Assembly: GCA_017634455.1 (NCBI GenBank)
Contig: JAGBNK010000013.1
Span: 1 to 36,654, forward strand
DNA from: Lachnospiraceae bacterium
GTDB lineage: Bacteria; Bacillota; Clostridia; Lachnospirales; Lachnospiraceae
DNA length: 36,654 nt
Reading direction: 5' to 3'
In this document: piece by piece, positions 16,492 to 24,147 of the stretch
Numbering within the stretch: position 1 is the stretch's first letter
Layout: each line of letters opens with the position of its first letter
Program-made: the position numbers and the translations under genes
Notes under the pieces: generated by a model
Database searches by the model: none
Told to the model about the DNA's origin: nothing
What the model saw: the letters and a program-made list of their open reading frames with translations, nothing else

Positions 16492-17063
16492 TTAAATAAA
16501 AGCATTTAATAAATACCATGTAAAAGCATCTACTCCTTGTGAAAGTCTAAAAACTTTATGAGCTCCGCTCTTCCCAACACATACTCCCAAATCATATAGT
16601 GTCCCCGAACCATCTGGATACATAGAACAATTAGCATATCCTATATATGCATTACCTGATGAATCTTCGTATTTTTTATAACACATTCCAAATGGATTTA
16701 AAACAAATCCCGCCCCCTGGAAATCATATCTATCTATATAACTATGACCGATTCCTCTATACAAATTAATATTTGCCGATTATCATATACGGTCAATGAA
16801 TAAGTTGTACCATTGCACTCCTTTTCTCCATCGTATATAACTACTGGCTCAGTAATAGACGTATCTATTCCCTCTTGCTCAAATAAAATAATATCAATAT
16901 AATGTTCTGGAAATAATTGTTTATATTTTTCTTTTAGTTCAATTTTTTCCATTTCAGTCCATTCATTCGTATTATAATTATTTGCCGCATTACAATTCAT
17001 CGGTATCAAAAAAATAACCAGTGCAAGAATTATTGAACAACACGCTTTTAATTTTGTCTTCAT
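16492..17063 (-). pseudogene. Frameshifted secreted protein gene
   Basis: Two overlapping reading frames make up one protein of about 190 residues. The first part (17063-16734) has a signal peptide (MKTKLKACCSIILAL through NCNA) and a mature start NNYNTNEWTEME. The second (from about 16767 down to 16492) begins LYRGIGHSYIDRYDFQGAGF and carries four Cys and Gly/Tyr-rich segments to its stop. The frames meet between 16779 and 16761, where loss of one or gain of two bases in GCAAATATTAATTTG would explain the break. There is no long homopolymer. The first frame runs off into a short non-homologous tail. GGAGGG precedes the first ATG. The junction is a true defect or a sequencing error; the family is not recognised. 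Confidence 0.65.
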
Positions 17064-17104
17064 AATAAACCCTCCATATCTTTAATGAAACAATACCTAA
17101 GCTC

Positions 17105-17132
17105 ATAATATACCTCTCATAAGAGAATACAA
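17105..17132 (-). promoter_or_regulatory. Candidate promoter of the secreted-protein pair
   Basis: TTGTAT (17127-17132), a 16-base spacer and TATTAT (17105-17110) read on the minus strand, about 40 bases before the ATG. The spacer contains the small inverted repeat CTCTTATGAGAG, a possible operator. It separates this pair from the regulator gene that ends at 17173. Confidence 0.45.
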
Positions 17133-17172
17133 TAGGTCATGTTCGAAATGGATTTTTTTTGCGCCAAATGTA

Positions 17173-17850
17173 TCATTCACTATATTTATAATCAAGCCAT
17201 TTATCGATAACACTTTTTCTTCTATTTATTGGCATCTCAAGAGTACTACCATTTTTTAATAAGAGTCTACCTTTTTTTATTATTTGTATTTTTTGCATGT
17301 TAACTATAATTGAACGATGAATCATAACAAATATATCATTTAACATTTCTTGATATTCATTAATATTCCCTTTACAAATTACTTCTTCTCCTTTCCAATG
17401 CACTTTTAAATTTCTACCATATGTTTCAATATAAAAAATGTCATTAACTTTAATATATACATCTGCTTGCCCAATAATATGGATTAAAACTTTTTTATCT
17501 ATAAGATTCTCTTTTTCTTTTAAGCTATATAGTGCATTCTTAAGCTCATTTAGATTATTTTTTGAAACATATCTATATGCGTCTATTTCATATCCTTGTC
17601 TTAAATACTCATCGTAATTAGTGGTAATAATAATAGTAGTATCAGGCCATTTATCATGAAAATCGCGTCCAACCTCTATTCCATTTTTTTCTCCCAATTC
17701 CAAATCAAGAATAAGTATTTTTAAGTCAGGCAAATTATATAGTTCTTTTTCATCTCTAACCCACACAATATCTTCATTTTCATATACTTGTCGTGCAATA
17801 GCCCGCTCTTTTTCTCCCCATATCTCCTCATCATCTAAAATAGCAATCAT
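17173..17850 (-). CDS. LytTR-family response regulator
   Basis: A 225-residue AgrA/ComE-type regulator. The receiver domain (about 1-115) has the acidic pair Asp6-Asp7, the phospho-acceptor Asp49 (ILILDLELG), Thr76-Thr77 and Lys97 (YVSKNN). The LytTR DNA-binding domain (about 122-222) shows the family pattern IFYIETYGRNLKVHW and FVMIHRSIIVNMQKI. LytTR proteins bind pairs of about 9-bp repeats spaced 12 bases. The ATG follows the histidine kinase stop by one base (TAGGATG), so the genes are co-transcribed and translated together. No autoinducer peptide gene or AgrB-type processing protease is next to it. A repeat array fitting a LytTR site lies at 35178-35228, but the pairing is only inferred. 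Confidence 0.93.
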   Translation of the reverse strand: MIAILDDEEIWGEKERAIARQVYENEDIVWVRDEKELYNLPDLKILILDLELGEKNGIEVGRDFHDKWPDTTIIITTNYDEYLRQGYEIDAYRYVSKNNLNELKNALYSLKEKENLIDKKVLIHIIGQADVYIKVNDIFYIETYGRNLKVHWKGEEVICKGNINEYQEMLNDIFVMIHRSIIVNMQKIQIIKKGRLLLKNGSTLEMPINRRKSVIDKWLDYKYSE

Positions 17851-17851
17851 C

Positions 17852-18973
17852 CTAATACCTCATTGCAATAGTTGTCCTATACTTCTTCACACCATCATCT
17901 TCAAATCTTTTTATGTTGTATATTCCTTTTTTCTTTTCAACTACTTTTCTAACTTTTTTCAAACCATACCCATGTTCTATATTCTTTTTATTAAAATGAG
18001 AATCAGAATATTCATTTTCAATCATAATAAAAAGCTGTTCTTCATCATATTTTATACTGACAATTATTTCTTTTTTATCAACATTTTTAAGCATTTCATT
18101 ATATGAATTTTGTAATAGATTTGTTAACAAGACAACAATATCACTTGAATCCAGACTCATTTTGCTTGGGAAAGAGCCCTTGAACACTATCCTTCCGCCT
18201 TCATTTTCTACCATTGCGCTATAATGGTTAAAAATCGCATCCGTCAATTCATTTCCTGTATTAATAAAGCTAGCACATACATTAAATTCTCCATATAAAT
18301 CATTAATATATTTTTCAATTTCACTACAATTATTTTTTTGTGCAATAAATCCAATAGTTCTCATGTGATTTTTTATATCATGTCTAAACTTAAATGTGTC
18401 TTTTAAATACTTTTCTTGATATAATAATTGGCTTTTTTGATAATCTACTATCTGTTCAATGTAACTATATTGCTCTTCTATCTCTCGTTTCTGAACAACC
18501 ATATATAAAGCGTTATACACATGTGAAATCATAAATATAATAACTATTAAATAAAGTAATAAATACTCATCCGCCCTGAACAATACATTTCTTTCTACTT
18601 CACATCTAAGCATATTCATAACATAGATATAGACCAACAATAGTAATGAAATTTTTACAACATGAAAAATCTCTATATCAGCAATGCTTCTATCTTTTTT
18701 CACAAATATATATAAATCAAATAATAAAAAAGATACTATTAACAATGCTTCAACAATTACTTTTTGCCAAATTAAACTGATTTCTATATTTCCAATCATG
18801 CAAATAATATAAATAATATTTTTATAACAGATGTTAAAAAAGGCATAATATACGGCCAAATATAACATAGAAACTAAACCACCAATTATATGATAGTCAA
18901 ATCGAAACTTTAAACCACTATAATTTAAAATTACTAAAAAAACAATAGAAATAAAAAAATACAAATAGTCCAT
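17852..18973 (-). CDS. AgrC/ComD-like sensor histidine kinase
   Basis: A 373-residue membrane kinase. About six hydrophobic segments fill residues 1-160, followed by a coiled linker and the phospho-acceptor motif FRHDIKNH (His198), the form used by the GHKL kinases that partner LytTR regulators. The ATPase region has the N box LLTNLLQNSYNEM (283-295) and the G box HGYGLKKVRKVVE (334-346). Such kinases usually sense secreted peptides. The ribosome site is weak (GAGAAG). An extended -10 lies about 50 bases upstream. The gene is strongly A/T-rich compared with the core genes around it. Confidence 0.92.
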   Translation of the reverse strand: MDYLYFFISIVFLVILNYSGLKFRFDYHIIGGLVSMLYLAVYYAFFNICYKNIIYIICMIGNIEISLIWQKVIVEALLIVSFLLFDLYIFVKKDRSIADIEIFHVVKISLLLLVYIYVMNMLRCEVERNVLFRADEYLLLYLIVIIFMISHVYNALYMVVQKREIEEQYSYIEQIVDYQKSQLLYQEKYLKDTFKFRHDIKNHMRTIGFIAQKNNCSEIEKYINDLYGEFNVCASFINTGNELTDAIFNHYSAMVENEGGRIVFKGSFPSKMSLDSSDIVVLLTNLLQNSYNEMLKNVDKKEIIVSIKYDEEQLFIMIENEYSDSHFNKKNIEHGYGLKKVRKVVEKKKGIYNIKRFEDDGVKKYRTTIAMRY

Positions 18974-19023
18974 TTTAACTTCTCAAAAATCCCCCAAAAT
19001 ATGCAATCTACCAAATATAATAA

Positions 19024-19032
19024 ATTATATCA
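19024..19032 (-). promoter_or_regulatory. Extended -10 of kinase-regulator operon
   Basis: TGATATAAT on the minus strand is a perfect TATAAT with the TG extension, about 50 bases upstream of the kinase ATG. No good -35 is visible, which the extended -10 could offset. Confidence 0.5.
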
Positions 19033-19049
19033 CAATACAAAATCCCTTA

Positions 19050-19715
19050 TTACCTCACATGAAATCTTCTCTTCAACTCATGATGAGCAGTTGAACCGCC
19101 AAGCATTATGGCGCCTATAGTCTGAATTAGCGTAAAGAAAATAGCTATTGCAGAAACCACAGGATGAGTAACCAAACCCATCTTAATAAATATTACCGGC
19201 AAAATGCATACCAGCAACAAACCTAACTGGAATACCAAATAGCTCTGCCAATTTCTATTATTTACAAGCATTAATATAAGCAATACTACATCAATTAGTA
19301 TAATACCACTTGGCAGTATAAAATTAAGAGACCAGCCATGATATCCTATTAATATATCAATAGCTATAACCAGAATTACCGCAAAGGCAACTCCCGTGAG
19401 AAGTCTAACTCTATAACCCGCTCTGTCATTGAAGGATACATAAAGCATCCACATAGTATAGAGTATGCATATCTCTACAATAACGCCCCACTTCATCTCA
19501 TCAGAGAATAGGTAAAATCCAATTGCAGTTCCAATAGCTCCCAGAACACAGAAAAACATTAGAAGTCTGTACAAGAAATTAACCTTCTTCACTTCCATGT
19601 AGAGATCCGGATAAGTCATCTTCCCTTCAGAATCCCCCTCTAACACTCCATTACACAGAGGACAGTGTTCAGTTTTATCCATTATCTCTATTCCGCAGAA
19701 ATTACATTTATTCAT
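19050..19715 (-). CDS. Zinc-ribbon multi-TM protein (DUF6320-like)
   Basis: A 221-residue protein with an N-terminal zinc ribbon (MNKCNFCGIEI, then EHCPLCNG, i.e. CxxC...CxxC) and about six membrane helices from residue 46 onward, ending in basic ELKRRFHVR. I believe this matches the family named DUF6320, but the number is from memory. The start is the ATG at 19715, which overlaps the stop region of the upstream gene by 8 bases (ATGAATAA) with GGGGTG ahead; the longer frame from 19745 lacks a ribosome site. The tight overlap indicates that it works with the acyltransferase-like protein. Function unknown. Confidence 0.85.
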   Translation of the reverse strand: MNKCNFCGIEIMDKTEHCPLCNGVLEGDSEGKMTYPDLYMEVKKVNFLYRLLMFFCVLGAIGTAIGFYLFSDEMKWGVIVEICILYTMWMLYVSFNDRAGYRVRLLTGVAFAVILVIAIDILIGYHGWSLNFILPSGIILIDVVLLILMLVNNRNWQSYLVFQLGLLLVCILPVIFIKMGLVTHPVVSAIAIFFTLIQTIGAIMLGGSTAHHELKRRFHVR

Positions 19716-20982
19716 AGTACACCCCGTTCGTCTCAATCTTGACATCTACTCCATCAGCAGCAATTTGTCTGAATACTCTTCTCTGAATTGATACATCCTG
19801 CCATGCTGATGTATAAGTATATACCAGCGTATCCTTATAAGATGTAATTGTAGCCTTGAGCATCTGTCCTTTTGAAAATGATAAAAATGAATAGAACATA
19901 TCAATGTAAGGCTCATAATCCTCTGTCACCTTAATATTACCAATATTGGTAATTGTGGTAGTATTAGCCAAAGCCGTCTGAGTATAAACCGCCTTCATTA
20001 CCAGATTCTTGATTGGCAACGGAATTGCTCTTGCAACAAAGTATTGCTCATTTGACACATTATAAGAAAATATTTCTTCCAAATGTTCTTTATTAATCTG
20101 ACTTCTCAGGCTCTCATGTGTAATTTGACATATTTCATCAAAGCTGTATTCATCTTTTTCCGGTATAAACTCAGCTGACACCATAGCGAAGAAGTTTTTG
20201 GTAGTAATAGAATCAAAATAAGGTCGCAAATTCACCGGTACTGCCACACGAATAGGTTTCTTTTTGGTAATATGTCGATAATTTTCTTGATAGGTAGCCC
20301 ATATAAATGTAGCAATGAGATACTCATTAATACTAAGCCCTCTGGCTTTGCTCACATCCTTCAGCTGCTGAATAATCATAAATCCATGAATCACACCGAA
20401 GCCATTATATGGTATAGGCTCTCCCTTTATGAGAAATGCCTTCTGAAATTTATAAGATGCCTTGGCTCTTTTCTTGTAATTCTTAATAAATGAATCCTCT
20501 CTGTTAAGAGAAGTCTCCTTGCTAAGCTTATCTCCCAACTTCTCTCTAAGTTTTGGATGAGCAAGTCGTAAATATTGATATACCAATTCTTTGAGAAATG
20601 ATATACCTCCCATGCCATCTGTCAGAGCATGGAATACTTCTAAATTAATTCTGTTTTTAAAATAAGTCACTCTGAACAAATAACTATTATTCTTGGTCTC
20701 ATGAATAAGTCGGCATGGAAATGTGTCCTCTTCATGTACTCGAGGAGCTGTCTTACCATTTTCCTCGAAATAAAACCAGAATATTCCAGCACGAAGACGC
20801 AGATTGAATCCAGGAATCTTAGGAGTTACAATATCTACTGCTTCCTGCAATAAATCCTTATTAACTTCTTCTTTCAATACACAACTAATACGATAGGTAT
20901 TGGTCATGTTCTCCCCTGCAATAACAGGGAAAATATTTGCCGTATTATCTAATTTATCCCAATGGATATAACCACCAGCCAT
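19708..20982 (-). CDS. Alcohol acetyltransferase/condensation-like acyltransferase
   Basis: A 424-residue protein of the chloramphenicol acetyltransferase-like fold, close to the alcohol acetyltransferase or condensation type. The catalytic HxxxDG motif is present at 118-123 (HALTDG), with GGIS directly after. The C-terminal half has FSFSKGQ-like and TSAWQD segments where the second half of the fold closes the active-site tunnel. Proteins like this transfer acyl groups from CoA or carrier proteins to an alcohol or amine, but the substrate is not predictable. I start at the ATG at 20982, which has GGGAG upstream; an upstream terminator hairpin lies inside the longer reading frame. The stop overlaps the zinc-ribbon membrane protein gene. 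Confidence 0.82.
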   Translation of the reverse strand: MAGGYIHWDKLDNTANIFPVIAGENMTNTYRISCVLKEEVNKDLLQEAVDIVTPKIPGFNLRLRAGIFWFYFEENGKTAPRVHEEDTFPCRLIHETKNNSYLFRVTYFKNRINLEVFHALTDGMGGISFLKELVYQYLRLAHPKLREKLGDKLSKETSLNREDSFIKNYKKRAKASYKFQKAFLIKGEPIPYNGFGVIHGFMIIQQLKDVSKARGLSINEYLIATFIWATYQENYRHITKKKPIRVAVPVNLRPYFDSITTKNFFAMVSAEFIPEKDEYSFDEICQITHESLRSQINKEHLEEIFSYNVSNEQYFVARAIPLPIKNLVMKAVYTQTALANTTTITNIGNIKVTEDYEPYIDMFYSFLSFSKGQMLKATITSYKDTLVYTYTSAWQDVSIQRRVFRQIAADGVDVKIETNGVYYE

Positions 20983-21008
20983 AACAATCTCCCATTTATT
21001 AAATAATA

Positions 21009-21040
21009 GAAAAACCTCCCGGAAAATGCTTCCGAGAGGT
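21009..21040 (-). terminator. Terminator of the NCS2 permease gene
   Basis: An 11-bp stem (21030-21040 with 21014-21024, one G-U pair) with a 5-base loop is followed by TTTTT on the minus strand. It lies 27 bases after the permease stop codon. Confidence 0.85.
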
Positions 21041-21066
21041 CGATTCATTTTCTATTAAATTATATC

Positions 21067-22431
21067 TTATAAGAAGATGTACTTCAATACAAATAAGATG
21101 GCAAGAACATACATAAGAGGATGTACCTTCTTAGCCTTACCAACGAGTACATTGATGCATACATAAGAGATAACACCAACTGAGATACCCTCTGAGATGC
21201 TATACATAAGTGGCATAGCGATCAAGCAAAGGTATGCTGGAATTGACTCAGCAGGATCGTTGAAGTCAATATCTACAACAGCTGAAATCATCATAAATCC
21301 TACGAAGATAAGAGCTGAAGCTGTAGCATATGAAGGAATTGTTGTAAATAATGGTGCAAAGATTACAGCCAATAAGAATAACAAACCTGTAACTACAGAA
21401 GCAAGACCTGTTCTAGCTCCCTCGGATACACCTGATGAAGACTCTACAAATGTAGTAGTTGTAGATGTACCGAAAATAGCACCTACTGAAGTAGCAATAG
21501 CGTCTGCAAGAAGTGCTGGCTTAATTCTTGGAAGCTTACCTTCCTCGTCAAGCATGTCAGCCTTGGTTGCAACACCGATAAGTGTTCCGATTGTATCAAA
21601 CATATCTACAAACAAGAACGCAAACATAATAACTACAAAATCAAGCGGATTAATAGACGAAACAGCCTCAGGGCTGAAGCACTGTCCAAAGATTGAACCA
21701 AATGACTTGAAGTCTAAGCTTACAATCTTTGATGGAATTAATGAATAGAATCCAGCATCTGGATCTGGAACATATAAACCACAAAGCTGGCAAATAATAC
21801 CAAGTACCCAAGCAGCAATGATTCCGATAAGGAAGCTACCCTTTACATTCTTCACATGTAATACTGCAATAATAACAAGACCGATTACACAAAGAAGTGC
21901 TGTAATACCCTCTGAGCTGAAGTTCTCTGTGAAGTTGATTACTGTAACCTTTGTTGATTCACTAGCAACAACCAAGTGGCTGTTCTGAAGACCGATAAAT
22001 GCAACAAATAAACCAATACCAACTGATACACCCTTCTTCAACTGTGCTGGGATTGCATTGAAGATTGCCTCACGAACATTTGTAAGTGACAAAATAATGA
22101 AGATAATACCTTCTACAAATACAGCAAGTAATGCGAACTGCCATGAATAACCCATACTACCGCATACTGTATATGCGAAATATGCATTAAGTCCAAGTCC
22201 TGGAGCAAGGGCAAATGGGTAATTGGCAAGAAGTGCCATACACATTGTACCAACAAATGCTGCCAATGCAGTTGCTATAACGATTGCCTGTGAATCCATA
22301 CCTGAAGCAGATAGGATTGATGGGTTAACTGCAAGAATGTATGCCATTGTCATGAATGTTGTTAAACCACCAATGACTTCAGTCTTTACAGTTGTGTTGC
22401 TTTCTTTGAGTTTAAATACTTTTTCTAACAT
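21067..22431 (-). CDS. NCS2-family purine (xanthine/guanine/adenine) permease
   Basis: A 454-residue transporter of the AzgA-like branch of NCS2, which imports guanine, hypoxanthine or adenine with protons. It has about 12-14 membrane helices and the family signatures GLTTFMTMAYI near the N terminus, ALAPGLGLNAYFAY in helix 3 and the FLFVDMFDTIGTLIGV motif in the middle. The start at 22431 has AAGGAGG just upstream; the ATG at 22470 has none. It is monocistronic: a terminator lies after it and the DUF1846 gene terminator lies before it. The short leader (22432-22520) shows a TATCTC/GAGATA pairing but no purine riboswitch core. Confidence 0.94.
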   Translation of the reverse strand: MLEKVFKLKESNTTVKTEVIGGLTTFMTMAYILAVNPSILSASGMDSQAIVIATALAAFVGTMCMALLANYPFALAPGLGLNAYFAYTVCGSMGYSWQFALLAVFVEGIIFIILSLTNVREAIFNAIPAQLKKGVSVGIGLFVAFIGLQNSHLVVASESTKVTVINFTENFSSEGITALLCVIGLVIIAVLHVKNVKGSFLIGIIAAWVLGIICQLCGLYVPDPDAGFYSLIPSKIVSLDFKSFGSIFGQCFSPEAVSSINPLDFVVIMFAFLFVDMFDTIGTLIGVATKADMLDEEGKLPRIKPALLADAIATSVGAIFGTSTTTTFVESSSGVSEGARTGLASVVTGLLFLLAVIFAPLFTTIPSYATASALIFVGFMMISAVVDIDFNDPAESIPAYLCLIAMPLMYSISEGISVGVISYVCINVLVGKAKKVHPLMYVLAILFVLKYIFL

Positions 22432-22522
22432 TTTTTCCTCCTTGTAACTCCGCAATATCTCTTCAAACATAATTGTGAGATACTGTCCCGGTACCCGAGA
22501 TAATACACAACATTGAAATTAT

Positions 22523-22554
22523 AAAAAAAAGCTATTGATATTTCAATAGCTTTT
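22523..22554 (-). terminator. Terminator of the DUF1846 gene
   Basis: A 12-bp stem (22543-22554 with 22527-22538, AAAAGCTATTGA) with a 4-base loop is followed by a run of T on the minus strand. It ends 28 bases after the DUF1846 protein stop codon. Confidence 0.88.
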
Positions 22555-22581
22555 ATAGATAAATTTATATGCAATTTCGGT

Positions 22582-24039
22582 CTATTTCTTTGGTTCACTT
22601 GTCACATTCAAGCCAAGCTTCTTGAAAATTTTCTCATCTACAGGACTAAGCATAACAGATGAATGAACATCTAAACCATGAAGCTTAGGAAGCTGCTCTA
22701 ATGCAGCCTTGGCATTCGGATCTGTACTTGCACCAATTGAAAGCACTGTAAGGACCTCATCACTGTGAAGTCGTGGATTCTTGGCTCCCAGGTAGTTCTG
22801 CTTCAACTCACTTATTGGGCGAAGAGCCTCTGGGGAAATAAGCAATGTATCATGAGGAATACCAGCCAGCTCCTTTAATGCATTCAAAAGAACTGCAGCC
22901 GATGGTCCCAACAAATCAGATGTCTTGCCATCAACCAAAGTACCATCCTCCAATTCAATAGCAACTGCAGGCTGTCCTGTCTCCTCCTCAACCTTCACAG
23001 CAAGGTTCGCAACCTTTCTATCAGCCGGTGAGATTCCAGCCTGATTCATAAGAAGCTGAATCTTGTAGAGGGCATCTCTAGAGCCTGTTCCCTTCTTGAT
23101 ATTGCAAAGTTCTGTATAATATCTTCTGATAATCTCAGCATTTCCTGCTGCTCTACATACCTCATCATCAGAGATACAATTACCAACCATATTTACACCC
23201 ATATCAGTTGGTGACATATATTCACATTTACCATAAATCTTCTCAAATATAGCTTTTAAAACAGGATAGATTTCCACATCTCTATTGTAATTGATTGTAG
23301 TCTCTCCATAAGCTTCCAAATGGAAAGGATCTATCATATTCACATCGTTCAAATCAGCAGTTGCTGCTTCATAAGCAATATTTACAGGATGCTTCAGAGG
23401 CATATTCCACACAGGAAATGTCTCAAACTTAGCATATCCAGCTCTAACTCCGCGCTTATGCTCCTTGTAAAGCTGTGATAGGCAAGTAGCCATCTTACCG
23501 CTTCCTGGTCCTGGCGCTGTAACAACTACAAGGGGACGAGTTGTCTTGATATAGTCATTCTTACCAAATCCATCATCACTTACAATATGCTCTATATTGC
23601 TTGGATATCCATCAATTTTGTACAAAATGTATGAAGGAATTCCCAAGCTATCAAGTCTCTCTCTGAATGAATCAGCAGCAGCTTCACCTGTATACTGAGT
23701 GATTGCTACTCCACCAACATAGAATCCCAAGCCCTTGAATATATCAATAAGACGAAGTGCATCATCATCATATGTGATTCCCAAATCTCCACGCATCTTG
23801 TTGGAAGCAATTGCTCCGGCAGAAATAGCCACAATGATTTCTACCTGTTCCTGCAACTTCATAAGCATCTGAAGTTTTGAGTCGGGATGAAAACCAGGCA
23901 ATACTCTTGACGCATGGTAGTCGTCATAAAGTTTGCCTCCAAATTCCAAGTACAACTTATCTCCGAAGTGATCAATTCTCTCTTTGATATGTTGTGATTG
24001 CATCTGTACATACTTGTCGTTATCAAAACCGATTTTCAT
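22582..24039 (-). CDS. DUF1846-domain protein
   Basis: A 485-residue protein of the DUF1846 family, found in many Firmicutes. A P-loop-like segment TAPGPGSGK lies at 174-182, suggesting nucleotide binding, together with conserved stretches such as SPTDMGVN and MIDPFHLEAYG. Enzymatic role is not established. The start at 24039 has AGAGGTGTAAGG in front; the ATG at 24084 lies against the upstream terminator and is not used. It is probably monocistronic. Confidence 0.9.
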   Translation of the reverse strand: MKIGFDNDKYVQMQSQHIKERIDHFGDKLYLEFGGKLYDDYHASRVLPGFHPDSKLQMLMKLQEQVEIIVAISAGAIASNKMRGDLGITYDDDALRLIDIFKGLGFYVGGVAITQYTGEAAADSFRERLDSLGIPSYILYKIDGYPSNIEHIVSDDGFGKNDYIKTTRPLVVVTAPGPGSGKMATCLSQLYKEHKRGVRAGYAKFETFPVWNMPLKHPVNIAYEAATADLNDVNMIDPFHLEAYGETTINYNRDVEIYPVLKAIFEKIYGKCEYMSPTDMGVNMVGNCISDDEVCRAAGNAEIIRRYYTELCNIKKGTGSRDALYKIQLLMNQAGISPADRKVANLAVKVEEETGQPAVAIELEDGTLVDGKTSDLLGPSAAVLLNALKELAGIPHDTLLISPEALRPISELKQNYLGAKNPRLHSDEVLTVLSIGASTDPNAKAALEQLPKLHGLDVHSSVMLSPVDEKIFKKLGLNVTSEPKK

Positions 24040-24084
24040 CCTTACACCTCTTTCATTATTCTGTTTAATCTTTACAAAAATCAT

Positions 24085-24114
24085 AACCCCTTCCTAACCA
24101 TGTAGAAAGGGGTT
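24085..24114 (-). terminator. Hairpin after the giant adhesin gene
   Basis: An 8-bp GC-rich stem AACCCCTT/AAGGGGTT (24107-24114 with 24085-24092), extended by an inner CTA/TAG pairing, lies about 33 bases after the stop. The T tract is weak (ATGATTTTTG), so it may be a partial terminator or an mRNA 3'-stabilising hairpin. Confidence 0.55.
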
Positions 24115-24147
24115 ACAAACTACTTTATAAAATATACTCTTTTCGTC

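Noticed and set aside
17064..17172. Autoinducer peptide gene next to the LytTR regulator
   Set aside because: No start codon with ribosome site and plausible peptide was found in this 109-base gap or between 18974 and 19049.
22432..22520. Purine riboswitch in the NCS2 permease leader
   Set aside because: The leader is about 90 bases and lacks the conserved core (GTCTCTACC and paired J1/2 elements). Only a weak TATCTC/GAGATA pairing and a CGGGTACCGGG stretch are seen.
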